64,000 nucleotides of DNA from Palsa-504 sp963769715 (GTDB taxonomy: Bacteria; Actinomycetota; Actinomycetes; Streptosporangiales; Streptosporangiaceae). The translations under genes and the position numbers were made by a program. Positions 17,212-25,860 of the stretch are shown piece by piece (the stretch's first letter is position 1; every line of letters starts with the position of its first letter). The stretch lies in the NCBI GenBank assembly GCA_963769715.1, contig CAVYNE010000022.1, forward strand, positions 62,001 through 126,000. Reading direction: 5' to 3'. The notes beneath the pieces were generated by a model, which was given only the letters and a program-made list of their open reading frames with translations, was not told where the DNA came from and made no database searches.

Positions 17212-17457
17212 TTCCTCATCCTTATCTCTTTGCGGTCGTAGCCGCACCGGGATCAGAAGTCGTCGCAGTAGACGAGTTGGACGGGGCGGCGAGACGCCTT
17301 CCCGCAGCTACGGGATCCGCGGCGGGTCGGCCCTGATACATTCCGGACAGATCTCTTCCTGATCAGGTGACCGGATTGTGACAATTCGCAGCACATCGGT
17401 CACTACAAGTAGAGGGAAGATCTTGTAGAACAGCCACAAAATGGCAATGCAGACGAG

Positions 17458-18321
17458 TTATCCGCGCGCTGCCTTCGATGTCAGCAAGCCGCCGTCGCCA
17501 GGCCCGGGCAAGGCGGCGTCGGTCGGCGGGGACATACCCGATCGCTCCGGGTCCCAGATCATCCAGGGACAAGTCCCCCGGTGGTACATCTCTTCTAGCT
17601 GCGCACGTTCCTTCACAGTGTCCGCTGGCGACCAGTACCCCTTGTAGGGGTATGCGAGGACCCGCCGCTGGGGGACCAACCGCGTAATCGCGTCCTCCAC
17701 CAGGTCTTCGCCTTCGTCGAGGTGATCGAAGATCTCCGGACGCATCAAGAAGTAGCCGCCATTTTCCCACTGCCGCAGGTCCTGCATGGCAGTCACCTGA
17801 GTGATAAGTCCGTCATCGTCGATATCCACCACGTGGTGCGACGACTGAGGTGGCACCGCGAGCAGGCCAATCACCGCGCCGCTGGCTTCGAACCGGTCGA
17901 TCATATCCGGCAGCTTCGCATTCGTGAGGACGTCGGCGTAGTTGGCCAGGAACATCGGCTCGTCTTCGACGAAACGCCGCACTCGGCGGAGCCGCTCACC
18001 GATCGGGGAGTTCAGGCCCGTGTCAACGCAGGTGATCCGCCATTCGGAGATGTCAGTCTTGAACAGCTTCACCTCCTGGGCGCCACTCTCAAGGACGAAG
18101 TCGTTGGACCTCGTTTCATCATAGTTCAGGAAGAAATCCTTGACATATGAGGCACCGTAGCCCAGGCAGATAATAAAGTCTGTGTGCCCGAAGTGGGCGT
18201 AGTAGCGCATGACGTGCCAGAGCAGCGGCCGCTCCCCGACCATTGCCATCGGCCTGGGAGCGCTGGCCACCCCATCGCCCATCCGCATCCCGAGGCCACC
18301 GCAGAACAGGACGACCTTCAC
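17458..18321 (-). CDS. Glucose-1-phosphate cytidylyltransferase-like sugar nucleotidyltransferase
   Basis: A 287-residue protein with the nucleotidyltransferase start KVVLFCGGLGMRMGD, a PRPMAMVGERPLLWHVMRYYAHFGHTDFIICLGY block typical of RfbF-like enzymes, and ENGGYFLMRPEIFDHL with YPYKGYWSPADTVKERAQLE near the end. RfbF makes CDP-glucose. Here the usual KPM is RPM, and the metal-site GDG region reads ANYADVLT, so catalytic strength and nucleotide preference are uncertain. The last 40 residues are low-complexity. It appears intact and has its own promoter-like sequence. Confidence 0.8.
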   Translation of the reverse strand: MKVVLFCGGLGMRMGDGVASAPRPMAMVGERPLLWHVMRYYAHFGHTDFIICLGYGASYVKDFFLNYDETRSNDFVLESGAQEVKLFKTDISEWRITCVDTGLNSPIGERLRRVRRFVEDEPMFLANYADVLTNAKLPDMIDRFEASGAVIGLLAVPPQSSHHVVDIDDDGLITQVTAMQDLRQWENGGYFLMRPEIFDHLDEGEDLVEDAITRLVPQRRVLAYPYKGYWSPADTVKERAQLEEMYHRGTCPWMIWDPERSGMSPPTDAALPGPGDGGLLTSKAARG

Positions 18322-18470
18322 GATCCATAACCCCCTATTCGCGGGCCGGGAGGCCTGCAGCAGCTACCACGAACCCCGGACCGTCCGTATGCTTTAAGCA
18401 GAAGACGCCCATCAAAGCCACCAGGTTGACACATCCGGTGAGTTTCCCGTTGTAGGGGTAACAAACCCGG

Positions 18471-18498
18471 ATTGTAGCATCGGCCCTCGCGCCCCAAA
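18471..18498 (-). promoter_or_regulatory. Candidate promoter for the cytidylyltransferase gene
   Basis: On the minus strand a -10-like TACAAT (18471-18476) lies 16 bp after TTTGGG (18493-18498), giving a leader of about 140 nt before the ATG at 18321. The 18322-18541 gap between this gene and the hemL stop holds no other recognisable feature. Confidence 0.35.
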
Positions 18499-18541
18499 GT
18501 CTCGGAAACGCCTTGTGCAGGCTCACAACAGACATCCTGTA

Positions 18542-19942
18542 TCACCGGAATGTCAGCCAAAAAGGCCGGCTCAGCGAGGGCGCGGCGGGCGGCGTCAGGC
18601 GTTCAGCGGCCGCGGCGGCGGCCGCCGCGGGCGGCAGGGCGTCGGCGATGCGCGCCAGCGCTTCGTCATCGTGCGCCGCGGACACGAACCATGCCTCATA
18701 AGGCGACGGCGGCAGGTAGACGCCGCGGTCGAGCATGGCGTGGAAGAACGCGGCGTAGGCGGCCGGCGACTGCTCCTTCGCGTCGGCGAACGAGCGGACC
18801 GGCTCCGTCCGGCCGAGGAACACCGAGAACAGACTCCCTGCTGCTGAAATCCAGAACGGCACTCCGGCCGCGGTCAGCGCCGAGGACGCCAGCTTGGCCA
18901 CGGCCCCCGCGGCGGCGTCGACCCGCGCGTACACCTCCGGGGTGCAGCCGCGCAGGGTAGCGAGCCCGGCCGCGACCGCCAGCGGGTTACCCGACAGCGT
19001 GCCGGCCTGGTAAACCGGCCCGGCCGGCGCGAGCCGCGACATGACCGAGGCGCGCCCGCCGAAGGCCGCGGCGGGCAGCCCGCCGCCCATCACCTTGCCG
19101 AACGTCACCAGGTCGCCCGCCACGCCATCGACGCCGTACCAGCCCGATGCGGTCACCCGGAACCCGGTCAGCACCTCGTCCATGATCAGCAGGGCGCCGG
19201 CCGACTGGCACCAGGAGGCAAGCAAAGCGTTGAACCCAGGCAAAGGCGGCACGACCCCCATGTTCGCCGGGCACGCCTCGGTGATGACGCAGGCGATCGA
19301 CGCGCCGCGCGCGGCGAACACCGAGGACACGGCGTCGACGTCGTTGTAGGGAAGCACGATGGTGTCCCCGGCGGCGGCCCCGGTGACGCCGGGCGAGTCA
19401 GGCAGCCCGAACGTCGCCACACCGGAACCCGCGGCCGCGAGCAGCGCGTCCACGTGCCCGTGGTAGCACCCGGCGAACTTGACCACCAGGGGGCGGCCGG
19501 TGAACCCGCGGGCCAGCCGGACGGCGGACATCGTCGCCTCGGTGCCCGAATTAACCAGGCGGACCTGCTCCACCGGAGTACGCGCGACGATCTCCTCGGC
19601 CAGCAAGACCTCACCCGGCGTGGCCGTGCCGAACGACGTGCCGTTCGCCAGCGCCTCGGAGACCGCGGACACGACCGCCGGATGCGCGTGCCCGAGGATC
19701 ATCGGTCCCCAGGAGCAGACCAGGTCGACGTACTCGCGGCCGTCCACGTCGGTCAGGTAGGGCCCGGAGCCGCGGACCATGAACCGGGGCACGCCGCCGA
19801 CCGCGCCGAACGCGCGCACCGGGGAGTTCACCCCGCCGGGGGTCACCTCGCGCGCCCGGGCGAACAGCGCCTCGCTGCGGGGGGTCAGGGGGGTCGTCCC
19901 CCCCGAGCCAGCACTGCGGGGGGTCAGGCCCGGGTCAGTCAC
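18542..19942 (-). CDS. hemL: Glutamate-1-semialdehyde 2,1-aminomutase
   Basis: A 466-residue class-III aminotransferase-fold PLP enzyme. VNSGTEATMSAVRLARG, GCYHGHVD, the Asp-containing LLIMDEVLTGFR and the Schiff-base lysine in VTFGKVMGGGLPAAAFGG are characteristic of HemL. It converts glutamate-1-semialdehyde to 5-aminolevulinate, the product used by HemB encoded just upstream. The start is a GTG overlapping the TGA of the Prim-Pol gene by 4 nt. The C-terminal stretch is alanine-rich and ends RPFWLTFR, abutting the sugar island. Confidence 0.95.
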   Translation of the reverse strand: MTDPGLTPRSAGSGGTTPLTPRSEALFARAREVTPGGVNSPVRAFGAVGGVPRFMVRGSGPYLTDVDGREYVDLVCSWGPMILGHAHPAVVSAVSEALANGTSFGTATPGEVLLAEEIVARTPVEQVRLVNSGTEATMSAVRLARGFTGRPLVVKFAGCYHGHVDALLAAAGSGVATFGLPDSPGVTGAAAGDTIVLPYNDVDAVSSVFAARGASIACVITEACPANMGVVPPLPGFNALLASWCQSAGALLIMDEVLTGFRVTASGWYGVDGVAGDLVTFGKVMGGGLPAAAFGGRASVMSRLAPAGPVYQAGTLSGNPLAVAAGLATLRGCTPEVYARVDAAAGAVAKLASSALTAAGVPFWISAAGSLFSVFLGRTEPVRSFADAKEQSPAAYAAFFHAMLDRGVYLPPSPYEAWFVSAAHDDEALARIADALPPAAAAAAAAERLTPPAAPSLSRPFWLTFR

Positions 19943-20614
19943 GGGGCCTCGCAGGCGTCAACGATGTACTCCAGCAGCCGCAGCGAGTCCGGCAGCGGAT
20001 GCTCCTGCGGCGGGCGGAGCCAGCGCGAGGCTAGGCCAGGCGCGTAATTAGACGGCGGGGCCAGCACGTAGCTATCCCGGCAGTGCCAGCGCAGGCCTTC
20101 GACGACGCTTTCCGGCTCGCAGTCGAGCCCGCACGACCACCACTCGTCTTCGTCGGCGGGTGAACCCCTGCGTCACCACGAAGAACAGCATCCGGTCCTG
20201 GCCGACCACGGCTACCGGGCCGACCGGCGCCCCGGCCGCCTCGATCTGCTCGAGCGCCGAGAAACCGGCCGCCGCCGGCACGTCGAGCACATCAAAAACC
20301 CGGCCGGTGACGAGGATCACGTTCGCCTCCGGCCGGGTTTCCCACCAGCTCTGGATCACGTTCAGGTCTACGGTCGCCTGCATCTGCCAGGCGGCGGACA
20401 CCGGGTGCGCGCCCGGCGCGGGGCACCCCACCCGGTCGCACGAGCAGGCGCGGCCCGGTTCCATCGCGGCGCGCTTGCCGCGGTTGGGATGCGCGCCGAG
20501 GCACACCGGCCAGCCCATGGACGCGTACTGTGCCGCCACGTCGCCGAGCGACTGGTCCCGCTCCGCCGCCCGGCCGCGGCCCCTTCCCCCGCGGCGCCGC
20601 ACCACGTCAACCAT
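19939..20614 (-). pseudogene. Bifunctional primase/polymerase N-terminal-domain protein, one-base frameshift
   Basis: The Prim-Pol-type domain runs from MGWPVCLGAHPNRGKR through the cysteine cluster CSCDRVGCPAPGAHP to VTGRVFDVLDVPAAAG and LFFVVTQG. At 20163-20169 the run CAGGGGTTC has one G too many. With three Gs the frame continues GSPADEDEWWSCGLDCEPE...LRWHCRDSYVLAPPS and stops at 19939-19941, overlapping the hemL start as GTGA. As read, the frame stops early at 20072. Similar single-domain proteins sit next to hemL in other actinomycetes; their role is unknown. A homopolymer error is the simplest explanation. Confidence 0.8.
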
Positions 20615-20686
20615 AGGCCCCTGACTCCTGTCATTGGCTGCCGCGCGCGGCTAGCCGACCGTAGGTCCGGCTCTCCCAGCGCGCGA

Positions 20687-20718
20687 GATACAGCAGATAC
20701 CGAACGAGACTGGGTATC
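20687..20718. promoter_or_regulatory. GATAC repeat cluster upstream of the Prim-Pol/hemL operon
   Basis: GATAC occurs at 20687 and 20696, followed by the inverted GGTATC at 20713-20718, so GATACC-N11-GGTATC is an inverted repeat. It lies 70-100 bp upstream of the Prim-Pol start in the 219-bp gap before hemB. It could be an operator. No regulator is implied by the sequence, and nothing else is recognised in 20615-20833. Confidence 0.3.
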
Positions 20719-20833
20719 ACTGCCCGATTATCCCTGTTACCTATCGTAGGGCACGAGCCACAGCCCGTTCGGCCCATTGACCTAGGGATGGCCCCGATAT
20801 GGTCACAGTTTGCTACATCGGAACCAACCCGCC

Positions 20834-21820
20834 TCAGCCGCCCAGCCGGCGGGCCACCTCGGCCGCCCAGTAGGTCAGGATGACGCTCGCGCCCGCGCGG
20901 CGGATCGCGGTGAGCGTCTCGGAAATGATCCGGTCCCGGTCCAGCCAGCCGTTGGCCGCCGCCGCCTCGACCATCGCGAACTCGCCGCTGACCTGGTAGG
21001 CCGCCACCGGCACGGTCACCGAATCCGCGACGCGCCTGATGATATCCAGGTAGGCGAGGGCCGGCTTGATCATCACCATGTCGGCGCCCTCGCCGAGGTC
21101 CAGCGCCACCTCGCGGAGCGCCTCGACCGCGTTGGCCGGATCCTGCTGGTGGCTGGCCCGGTCACCGAACGCGGGCGCGCCCTCGGCGGCCTCGCGGAAC
21201 GGGCCGTAGAAGCCGGACGCGTACTTGGCCGAGTAGGCGCAGATTCCGACGTCGCCGTGTCCCGCACCATCGAGCGCCGCCCTGATGGCCGCCACCTGGC
21301 CGTCCATCATCCCGCTGGGCGCGACCAGGTGCGCGCCCGCGTCCGCCTGGGCGACGGCGATCGCGGCGTAGCGCTCGAGGGTGGCGTCGTTGCTGACGTC
21401 GCCATCCTGCGTGAGCAGGCCGCAGTGCCCGTGGTCGGTGTACTCGCACATGCACAGGTCGGCCATGATGACGCAGGCGTCGCCGGTTTCCGCGCGCAGG
21501 TCGGCCAGCGCGAGCTGGGAGATGCCCGCCGGGTCGTCGGCGGCCGAGCCCCGGCCGTCCTTGACCGCGGGGATGCCGAACACGATCAGCCCGCCCACGC
21601 CCGCGGCCGCCGCCTCCGCGGCCGCCTTGCGCAGGCTGTCCCGGGTGTGCTGGACGACGCCGGGCATCGAGGAGATCGGCTGCGGCTCGGTGAGGCCTTC
21701 CTTGATGAAGGTGGGCAGCACCAGTTCGCTCGGGCGCAGCGAGGTCTCGGCCACGAGCCTGCGCAGGGCAGGCGTCCGCCGCAGCCGCCGGGGACGTGCA
21801 ACGGGGAATCCAGCGCTCAT
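20834..21820 (-). CDS. hemB: Porphobilinogen synthase (5-aminolevulinate dehydratase)
   Basis: A 328-residue TIM-barrel enzyme. VIMADLCMCEYTDHGHCG carries the metal-site cysteines, and the Schiff-base lysines lie in YSAKYASGFYGPFREA and MVMIKPALAYLDI. It condenses two 5-aminolevulinate molecules to porphobilinogen. The C-x-C-x7-C arrangement suggests the zinc-dependent type. It lies 42 bp downstream of hemD in the same direction, completing the rex-hemA-hemC-hemD-hemB series. Confidence 0.96.
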   Translation of the reverse strand: MSAGFPVARPRRLRRTPALRRLVAETSLRPSELVLPTFIKEGLTEPQPISSMPGVVQHTRDSLRKAAAEAAAAGVGGLIVFGIPAVKDGRGSAADDPAGISQLALADLRAETGDACVIMADLCMCEYTDHGHCGLLTQDGDVSNDATLERYAAIAVAQADAGAHLVAPSGMMDGQVAAIRAALDGAGHGDVGICAYSAKYASGFYGPFREAAEGAPAFGDRASHQQDPANAVEALREVALDLGEGADMVMIKPALAYLDIIRRVADSVTVPVAAYQVSGEFAMVEAAAANGWLDRDRIISETLTAIRRAGASVILTYWAAEVARRLGG

Positions 21821-21862
21821 ATGGTTAACCTTGCCGTATCTCCTGATATCTCCGGGTTGTTT

Positions 21863-23500
21863 TCAGCGCAGCCGGCGGCGAGCGCCGCGGCGGCGCTCGC
21901 TCGGCCGCCGGAGAGGTTCCCCCGCTTGGCGGGCCGCGTCCCGCAGGCCGGCGCCGTACTCGGCCAGGGCGTCGACCAGCGCCGCCATCGACGGCCGGGG
22001 CGCGGTCACGTCCACGCGGAGCCCGAACTCGGCGGCGGTCTTGGCGGTCTGCGGGCCGATGACCCCGATCACCGTGACCGCGTGCGGCTTGCCCGCGATG
22101 CCGACCAGGTTCCGCACGGTGGAGGACGAAGTGAACAGCACGGCGTCGAAGCCGCCGCCCTTGATGGCCTCGCGGATCGGCGCGGGCGGCGGCGCCGCGC
22201 GCACCGTGCGGTACGCGGTGACGTCCTCGGCCTCCCAGCCCAGGTCGATCAGCCGCGCCAGCAGCGTCTCGGTCGCGATGTCCGCGCGTGGCAGCAGCAC
22301 CCGGTTGATCGGGTCGAGCAGGTCGTCGTACGGCGGCCAGATCGCGGCCAGGCCCTCGGCCGACTGGTCCCCGTCGGGCACCAGGTCCGGCCGGATGCCG
22401 AACTCGAGCAGCGACGCCGCAGTCTGCTCGCCGACGGCGGCGACCTTCACGCCGGCGAACGCCCTGGCGTCCAGGCCGTACTCCTCGAACCGCTCCCGCA
22501 CCGCGCGCACCGCGTTCGCCGAGGTAAAGGCCACCCACTGGTACCGGCCGGTGACCAGGCCCTTGACCGCGCGCTCCATCTGCTGCGGCGTCCGCGGCGG
22601 CTCGACCGCGATCGTCGGCACCTCTTCCGGGACGGCGCCGTAGTCACGCAGCCGCTGCGAGACCACGGCGGCCTGCTCCTTGGTCCGCGGCACCAGGATC
22701 CGCCAGCCGAACAACGGCTTGGTCTCGAACCACGACAGCCGGTCCTTGGCCGCTACCGCCTCGCCGACCACGGCGATGGCCGAGCCCTTGGTGTTGGCCA
22801 GGGACACCCCGGCCGCCTTCAGGTCAGGCCCGACCCGGCCGAGGGTGGAGACCACGGTCTGCTGCGCGCTTGTCGTGCCGTCCCAGGTGATGGCGATCCG
22901 GGTCCCTTCCGGCCAGCCCGCTGCGATCAGCATCTTGGCCAGGTCGGCCGGGGCGGCGTCCGCGCCGAGCACGACCAGCGTGGCCGGGCTGTAGGCCAGC
23001 TGGCTGGCCTCGGCGGCGTGGACGATGCGCACCTCGCCGTTCCGGTCATTGGCCAGCGGGATGCCCGCGTAGGCCGGGACCGCGGTGGCCGCGGGCACGC
23101 CGGGCACGATCTCGAACCTGACGCCCGCCCTGGCGCACGCCTCGGCATCACCGGCCGCGCCGCTCAGCAGCGGATCGCCGTTGAACAACCGGACCGCGAG
23201 CTGGCCGTTCCTCGCCGTCCGCACCAGCGCGCGGGCGGATCCTGCCCCCTGCTCGGGATCGGTCAGGTGAGCGTCCTGGCTCATGTAGCGCCGCGCGACC
23301 GGCTCCAGGTCGGCTCCGGCGACGACCAGGCTGGCCTGGCGGAGCAGCTCGGCCGCCCGCACCGTCAGCAGTCCCTCGTCGCCGGGGCCCGCCCCGGCCA
23401 GCGCGACCCACCCGGCCGGCGACTGCTCCTCAGCTTCGGTTGCTCCGTGCATAGTTGCTCCCTGCCCCGGTGAGCCCTGGCTAGCGCTCACTGGCATCAT
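21863..23500 (-). CDS. hemD: Fused uroporphyrinogen-III C-methyltransferase-like / uroporphyrinogen-III synthase
   Basis: The N-terminal part (about 30-270 in this frame) is a tetrapyrrole-methylase fold (VALAGAGPGDEGLLTVRAAELL, FNGDPLLSG, VPGVPAATAVPAYAGIPL). The C-terminal part (about 275-540) is a HemD fold (WRILVPRTKEQAAVVSQRL, VAFTSANAVRAVRERF, VLLPRADIATETL, AVLFTSSSTVRNL). This methylase-HemD fusion is typical of actinomycetes. HemD closes hydroxymethylbilane to uroporphyrinogen III; the methylase half may feed sirohaem/cobalamin or be regulatory. The start is the ATG overlapping the hemC TGA as ATGA (23500); an earlier in-frame ATG at 23545 would overlap hemC by 49 bp. Confidence 0.93.
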   Translation of the reverse strand: MMPVSASQGSPGQGATMHGATEAEEQSPAGWVALAGAGPGDEGLLTVRAAELLRQASLVVAGADLEPVARRYMSQDAHLTDPEQGAGSARALVRTARNGQLAVRLFNGDPLLSGAAGDAEACARAGVRFEIVPGVPAATAVPAYAGIPLANDRNGEVRIVHAAEASQLAYSPATLVVLGADAAPADLAKMLIAAGWPEGTRIAITWDGTTSAQQTVVSTLGRVGPDLKAAGVSLANTKGSAIAVVGEAVAAKDRLSWFETKPLFGWRILVPRTKEQAAVVSQRLRDYGAVPEEVPTIAVEPPRTPQQMERAVKGLVTGRYQWVAFTSANAVRAVRERFEEYGLDARAFAGVKVAAVGEQTAASLLEFGIRPDLVPDGDQSAEGLAAIWPPYDDLLDPINRVLLPRADIATETLLARLIDLGWEAEDVTAYRTVRAAPPPAPIREAIKGGGFDAVLFTSSSTVRNLVGIAGKPHAVTVIGVIGPQTAKTAAEFGLRVDVTAPRPSMAALVDALAEYGAGLRDAARQAGEPLRRPSERRRGARRRLR

Positions 23501-24450
23501 TCCTGCTGCCCGATCGGTGCCTGCGGCACGCTGATGAGATTCCAAGCCCCGGACCGCAGCAGCTCCGCCGCGAGATCACGGCCGAGTTGCCAGGCGTCAA
23601 TGAGGGGGGATGGGGAGGTGGGCGGGGCGCCGCCGTGCGCGCGCAGCACGCGGCTTCCGTCCGTGCTCATGACGGCGGCCTGCATCCGCAGCTGTTTCGT
23701 CCCGGCCGCGTACGCGCCGATGGGCGCGCTGCAGCCCGCCTCGAGCGCCTCGAGCAGGCTGCGCTCGGCGGTCACCGCGGCCAGGCTCGCCTGGTCGGTC
23801 ACCGTCTCGAGCAGCGCCGCCAGCTCAGGCTCACCGTCCCGGCATTCGACGGCGAGGGCGCCCTGGCCGGGGGCCGGGAGCATCTCGTCCGGCTCGAAAA
23901 CCTGCGTGGCGGTGTGGGCGTAGCCGATCCTGGCCAGGCCGGCGTAGGCCAGCACCACCCCGTCTAGGTCACCGTCGCTCACCTTGCCCAGCCTGGTGTT
24001 GGCGTTGCCACGGATCGGGACGCAGCGCAGGTCGCCGCGGAGCCCGAGCAGCTGCGCGGCGCGCCGCGGCGAGCCGGTGCCGATCATGGCGCCGGGGGGG
24101 AGATCGGCGAGCTTGGCGCCGTCCCGCGCGACGAGCGCGTCCCTCGGGTCATCCCGGGGCGGCACGGCGGCCAGCACGACGCCCGGCGCGGGCCCCGTCG
24201 GCAGATCCTTCAGCGAGTGCACGGCCAGGTCCACCTCGCCGCTGAGCAGCGCCTCACGTAGTGCGCTGACGAAGACGCCGGTGCCGCCGATCTGGGTCAG
24301 CTGCGCCCGGCTCACGTCGCCCAGCGTGGTCACCCCGACGATCTCGACCTGACGGCCGGTCCGCTCGGTGATCATGTCGGCCACCTGGCGGGACTGCCCG
24401 ATGGCCATCGGGCTCCTGCGGCTGCCGAGCCGTAGCGGCTGCTCTTTCAC
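23497..24450 (-). CDS. hemC: Hydroxymethylbilane synthase (porphobilinogen deaminase)
   Basis: RLGSRRSPMAIGQSRQVAD, AVHSLKDLPT, IGTGSPRRAAQL and the dipyrromethane-cofactor cysteine in EALEAGCSAPIGAYA identify HemC. It polymerises four porphobilinogens into hydroxymethylbilane. The GTG at 24450 has GAGGAAGG about 8 nt upstream and gives about 317 residues, the family norm. The open frame extends to 24564 inside hemA but that part is Arg-rich and not HemC-like. It follows hemA by 46 bp. Confidence 0.95.
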   Translation of the reverse strand: MKEQPLRLGSRRSPMAIGQSRQVADMITERTGRQVEIVGVTTLGDVSRAQLTQIGGTGVFVSALREALLSGEVDLAVHSLKDLPTGPAPGVVLAAVPPRDDPRDALVARDGAKLADLPPGAMIGTGSPRRAAQLLGLRGDLRCVPIRGNANTRLGKVSDGDLDGVVLAYAGLARIGYAHTATQVFEPDEMLPAPGQGALAVECRDGEPELAALLETVTDQASLAAVTAERSLLEALEAGCSAPIGAYAAGTKQLRMQAAVMSTDGSRVLRAHGGAPPTSPSPLIDAWQLGRDLAAELLRSGAWNLISVPQAPIGQQE

Positions 24451-24496
24451 CCGCGCACCTTCCTCACCGCACGGTCGTGCCCGCGCGTACTGTCGC

Positions 24497-25849
24497 TCAC
24501 GAGCGCATCCCCTCCTCCGGGGCGGCGCGGGTAACCGCCTCGACTGCGCGTGGATCGAGATCAAAGAGAACTCGCAGCGCCGCGGCGTACTCCTCGCCCC
24601 CGGGGGAACCCGCGAGTTCCTTCACTCGTACTGTCGGCGCATGCAATAGCTTGTCTACCACTCGCCGCACGCTCTGGGCTATCTCATCCATGGCATGCCC
24701 GGACAGGGCGTCGGCGCTCAGCCAGGCCAGCCTCACCAGCTCGGCGTCGACCACCTTGGCCGCCTTGGCCCGCAGCGCGACCACCGTCGGGGCGACCCGG
24801 GCGGCGTCCACGGCCGACTGGTACGCGGCGAGCTCGGCCTCGAGGATCGCGCACACGGCGGCAACGTCGTCGTCCCTGATCGCGGTGGCGTGCTCGCTGA
24901 GCTGGTCCATGCCGATGAGCACCACGCCCGGCAGGCTGGCCGCGGCGGGTTCCACGTCGCGCGGCATGGCCAGGTCCAAGATCACCAGCGGGGTGGACGG
25001 GTCCGAGGCCTTCCTGGCCGTGACCGCGGCCGACACCATGTCGTACGTGATGACCTGCCCGGCCGCGCCGGTGCAGGAGATCAGGACGTCCGCGGCGGCC
25101 ATGGCGGCGGGCAGGTCCGCCAGCCCGGTGATCGTGGTCGCGGTCGTGCTCACGTTCGCGGCCAGCCGCTCGGCGTGCTCACGGGTCCGGTTGGCTACGA
25201 CGATCCTCGCCGCGCCGCTCCTGGCCGCCTTCGCCGCCGCGAGCGCGCTCATCGAGCCGGCTCCGACGATGAGCACGTCGCGTCCCGCGAGCGCATCGGG
25301 GCCTGCGGCGACGGGGTCCAGGCGGGCGGCGGCCAGCTCGACCGCCGCGCTGAGCAGGCTGAGGCCGGCCCGGCCGATCCCGGTCTCGGCCCGGGCTCGC
25401 TTGCCGGTGCGCAGCGCGAGCTGGCCCAGTTCGCCGAGCACCCGGCCGGCCGTGCCGTGCTCCGCGGCCAGCTTGACCGCGGAGCGCACCTGGCCAAGGA
25501 TCTGGTCCTCGCCGACCACCATCGAGTCCAGCCCGGCGGCCACCGCGAGCAGATGGCTCACCGCGCGGTCCTCGTAGTGCACGTACAGGTGCGGGGTGAG
25601 CTCGTGCGGCGGCATGCCGCAGTGCCGCGCGAGCAGTTCGCAGATCGCGGTGACGCCCCCGTGGAACCGGTCCACGTCGGCGTATACCTCGACCCGGTTG
25701 CAGGTGGAGACGACGAAAGCCTCGGCCACGGGTTCCGCCTGCACCACGTCGCGGAGCAGCTTGACCAGAGTGTCACCGCTTACCGCGGCCCGCTCCAAGG
25801 TCGCCACCGGGGCGCTCTTGTGGCTGAGGCCGACCACCAGCACACTCAC
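24497..25849 (-). CDS. hemA: Glutamyl-tRNA reductase
   Basis: A 450-residue protein starting MSVLVVGLSHKSAPVATLE, with the nucleophilic cysteine in VVSTCNRVEVYA, the VGEDQILGQVR motif, an NADPH domain (DVLIVGAGSMSALAAAKAARSG) and a C-terminal dimerisation helix region. It reduces glutamyl-tRNA(Glu) to glutamate-1-semialdehyde, the committed step of C5-pathway haem synthesis. It follows rex by 11 bp and is therefore likely under Rex control. Confidence 0.96.
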   Translation of the reverse strand: MSVLVVGLSHKSAPVATLERAAVSGDTLVKLLRDVVQAEPVAEAFVVSTCNRVEVYADVDRFHGGVTAICELLARHCGMPPHELTPHLYVHYEDRAVSHLLAVAAGLDSMVVGEDQILGQVRSAVKLAAEHGTAGRVLGELGQLALRTGKRARAETGIGRAGLSLLSAAVELAAARLDPVAAGPDALAGRDVLIVGAGSMSALAAAKAARSGAARIVVANRTREHAERLAANVSTTATTITGLADLPAAMAAADVLISCTGAAGQVITYDMVSAAVTARKASDPSTPLVILDLAMPRDVEPAAASLPGVVLIGMDQLSEHATAIRDDDVAAVCAILEAELAAYQSAVDAARVAPTVVALRAKAAKVVDAELVRLAWLSADALSGHAMDEIAQSVRRVVDKLLHAPTVRVKELAGSPGGEEYAAALRVLFDLDPRAVEAVTRAAPEEGMRS

Positions 25850-25860
25850 CTGTCCACCGC

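Noticed and set aside
20727..20744. String resembling the I-SceI recognition site
   Set aside because: ATTATCCCTGTTACCTAT differs from the true site in the order of the TA/AC segments; chance resemblance.
20810..23473. Open frame of 887 codons on the + strand
   Set aside because: It is antisense to hemB and hemD, has Arg/Gly/His-rich composition and no domain; a high-GC shadow.
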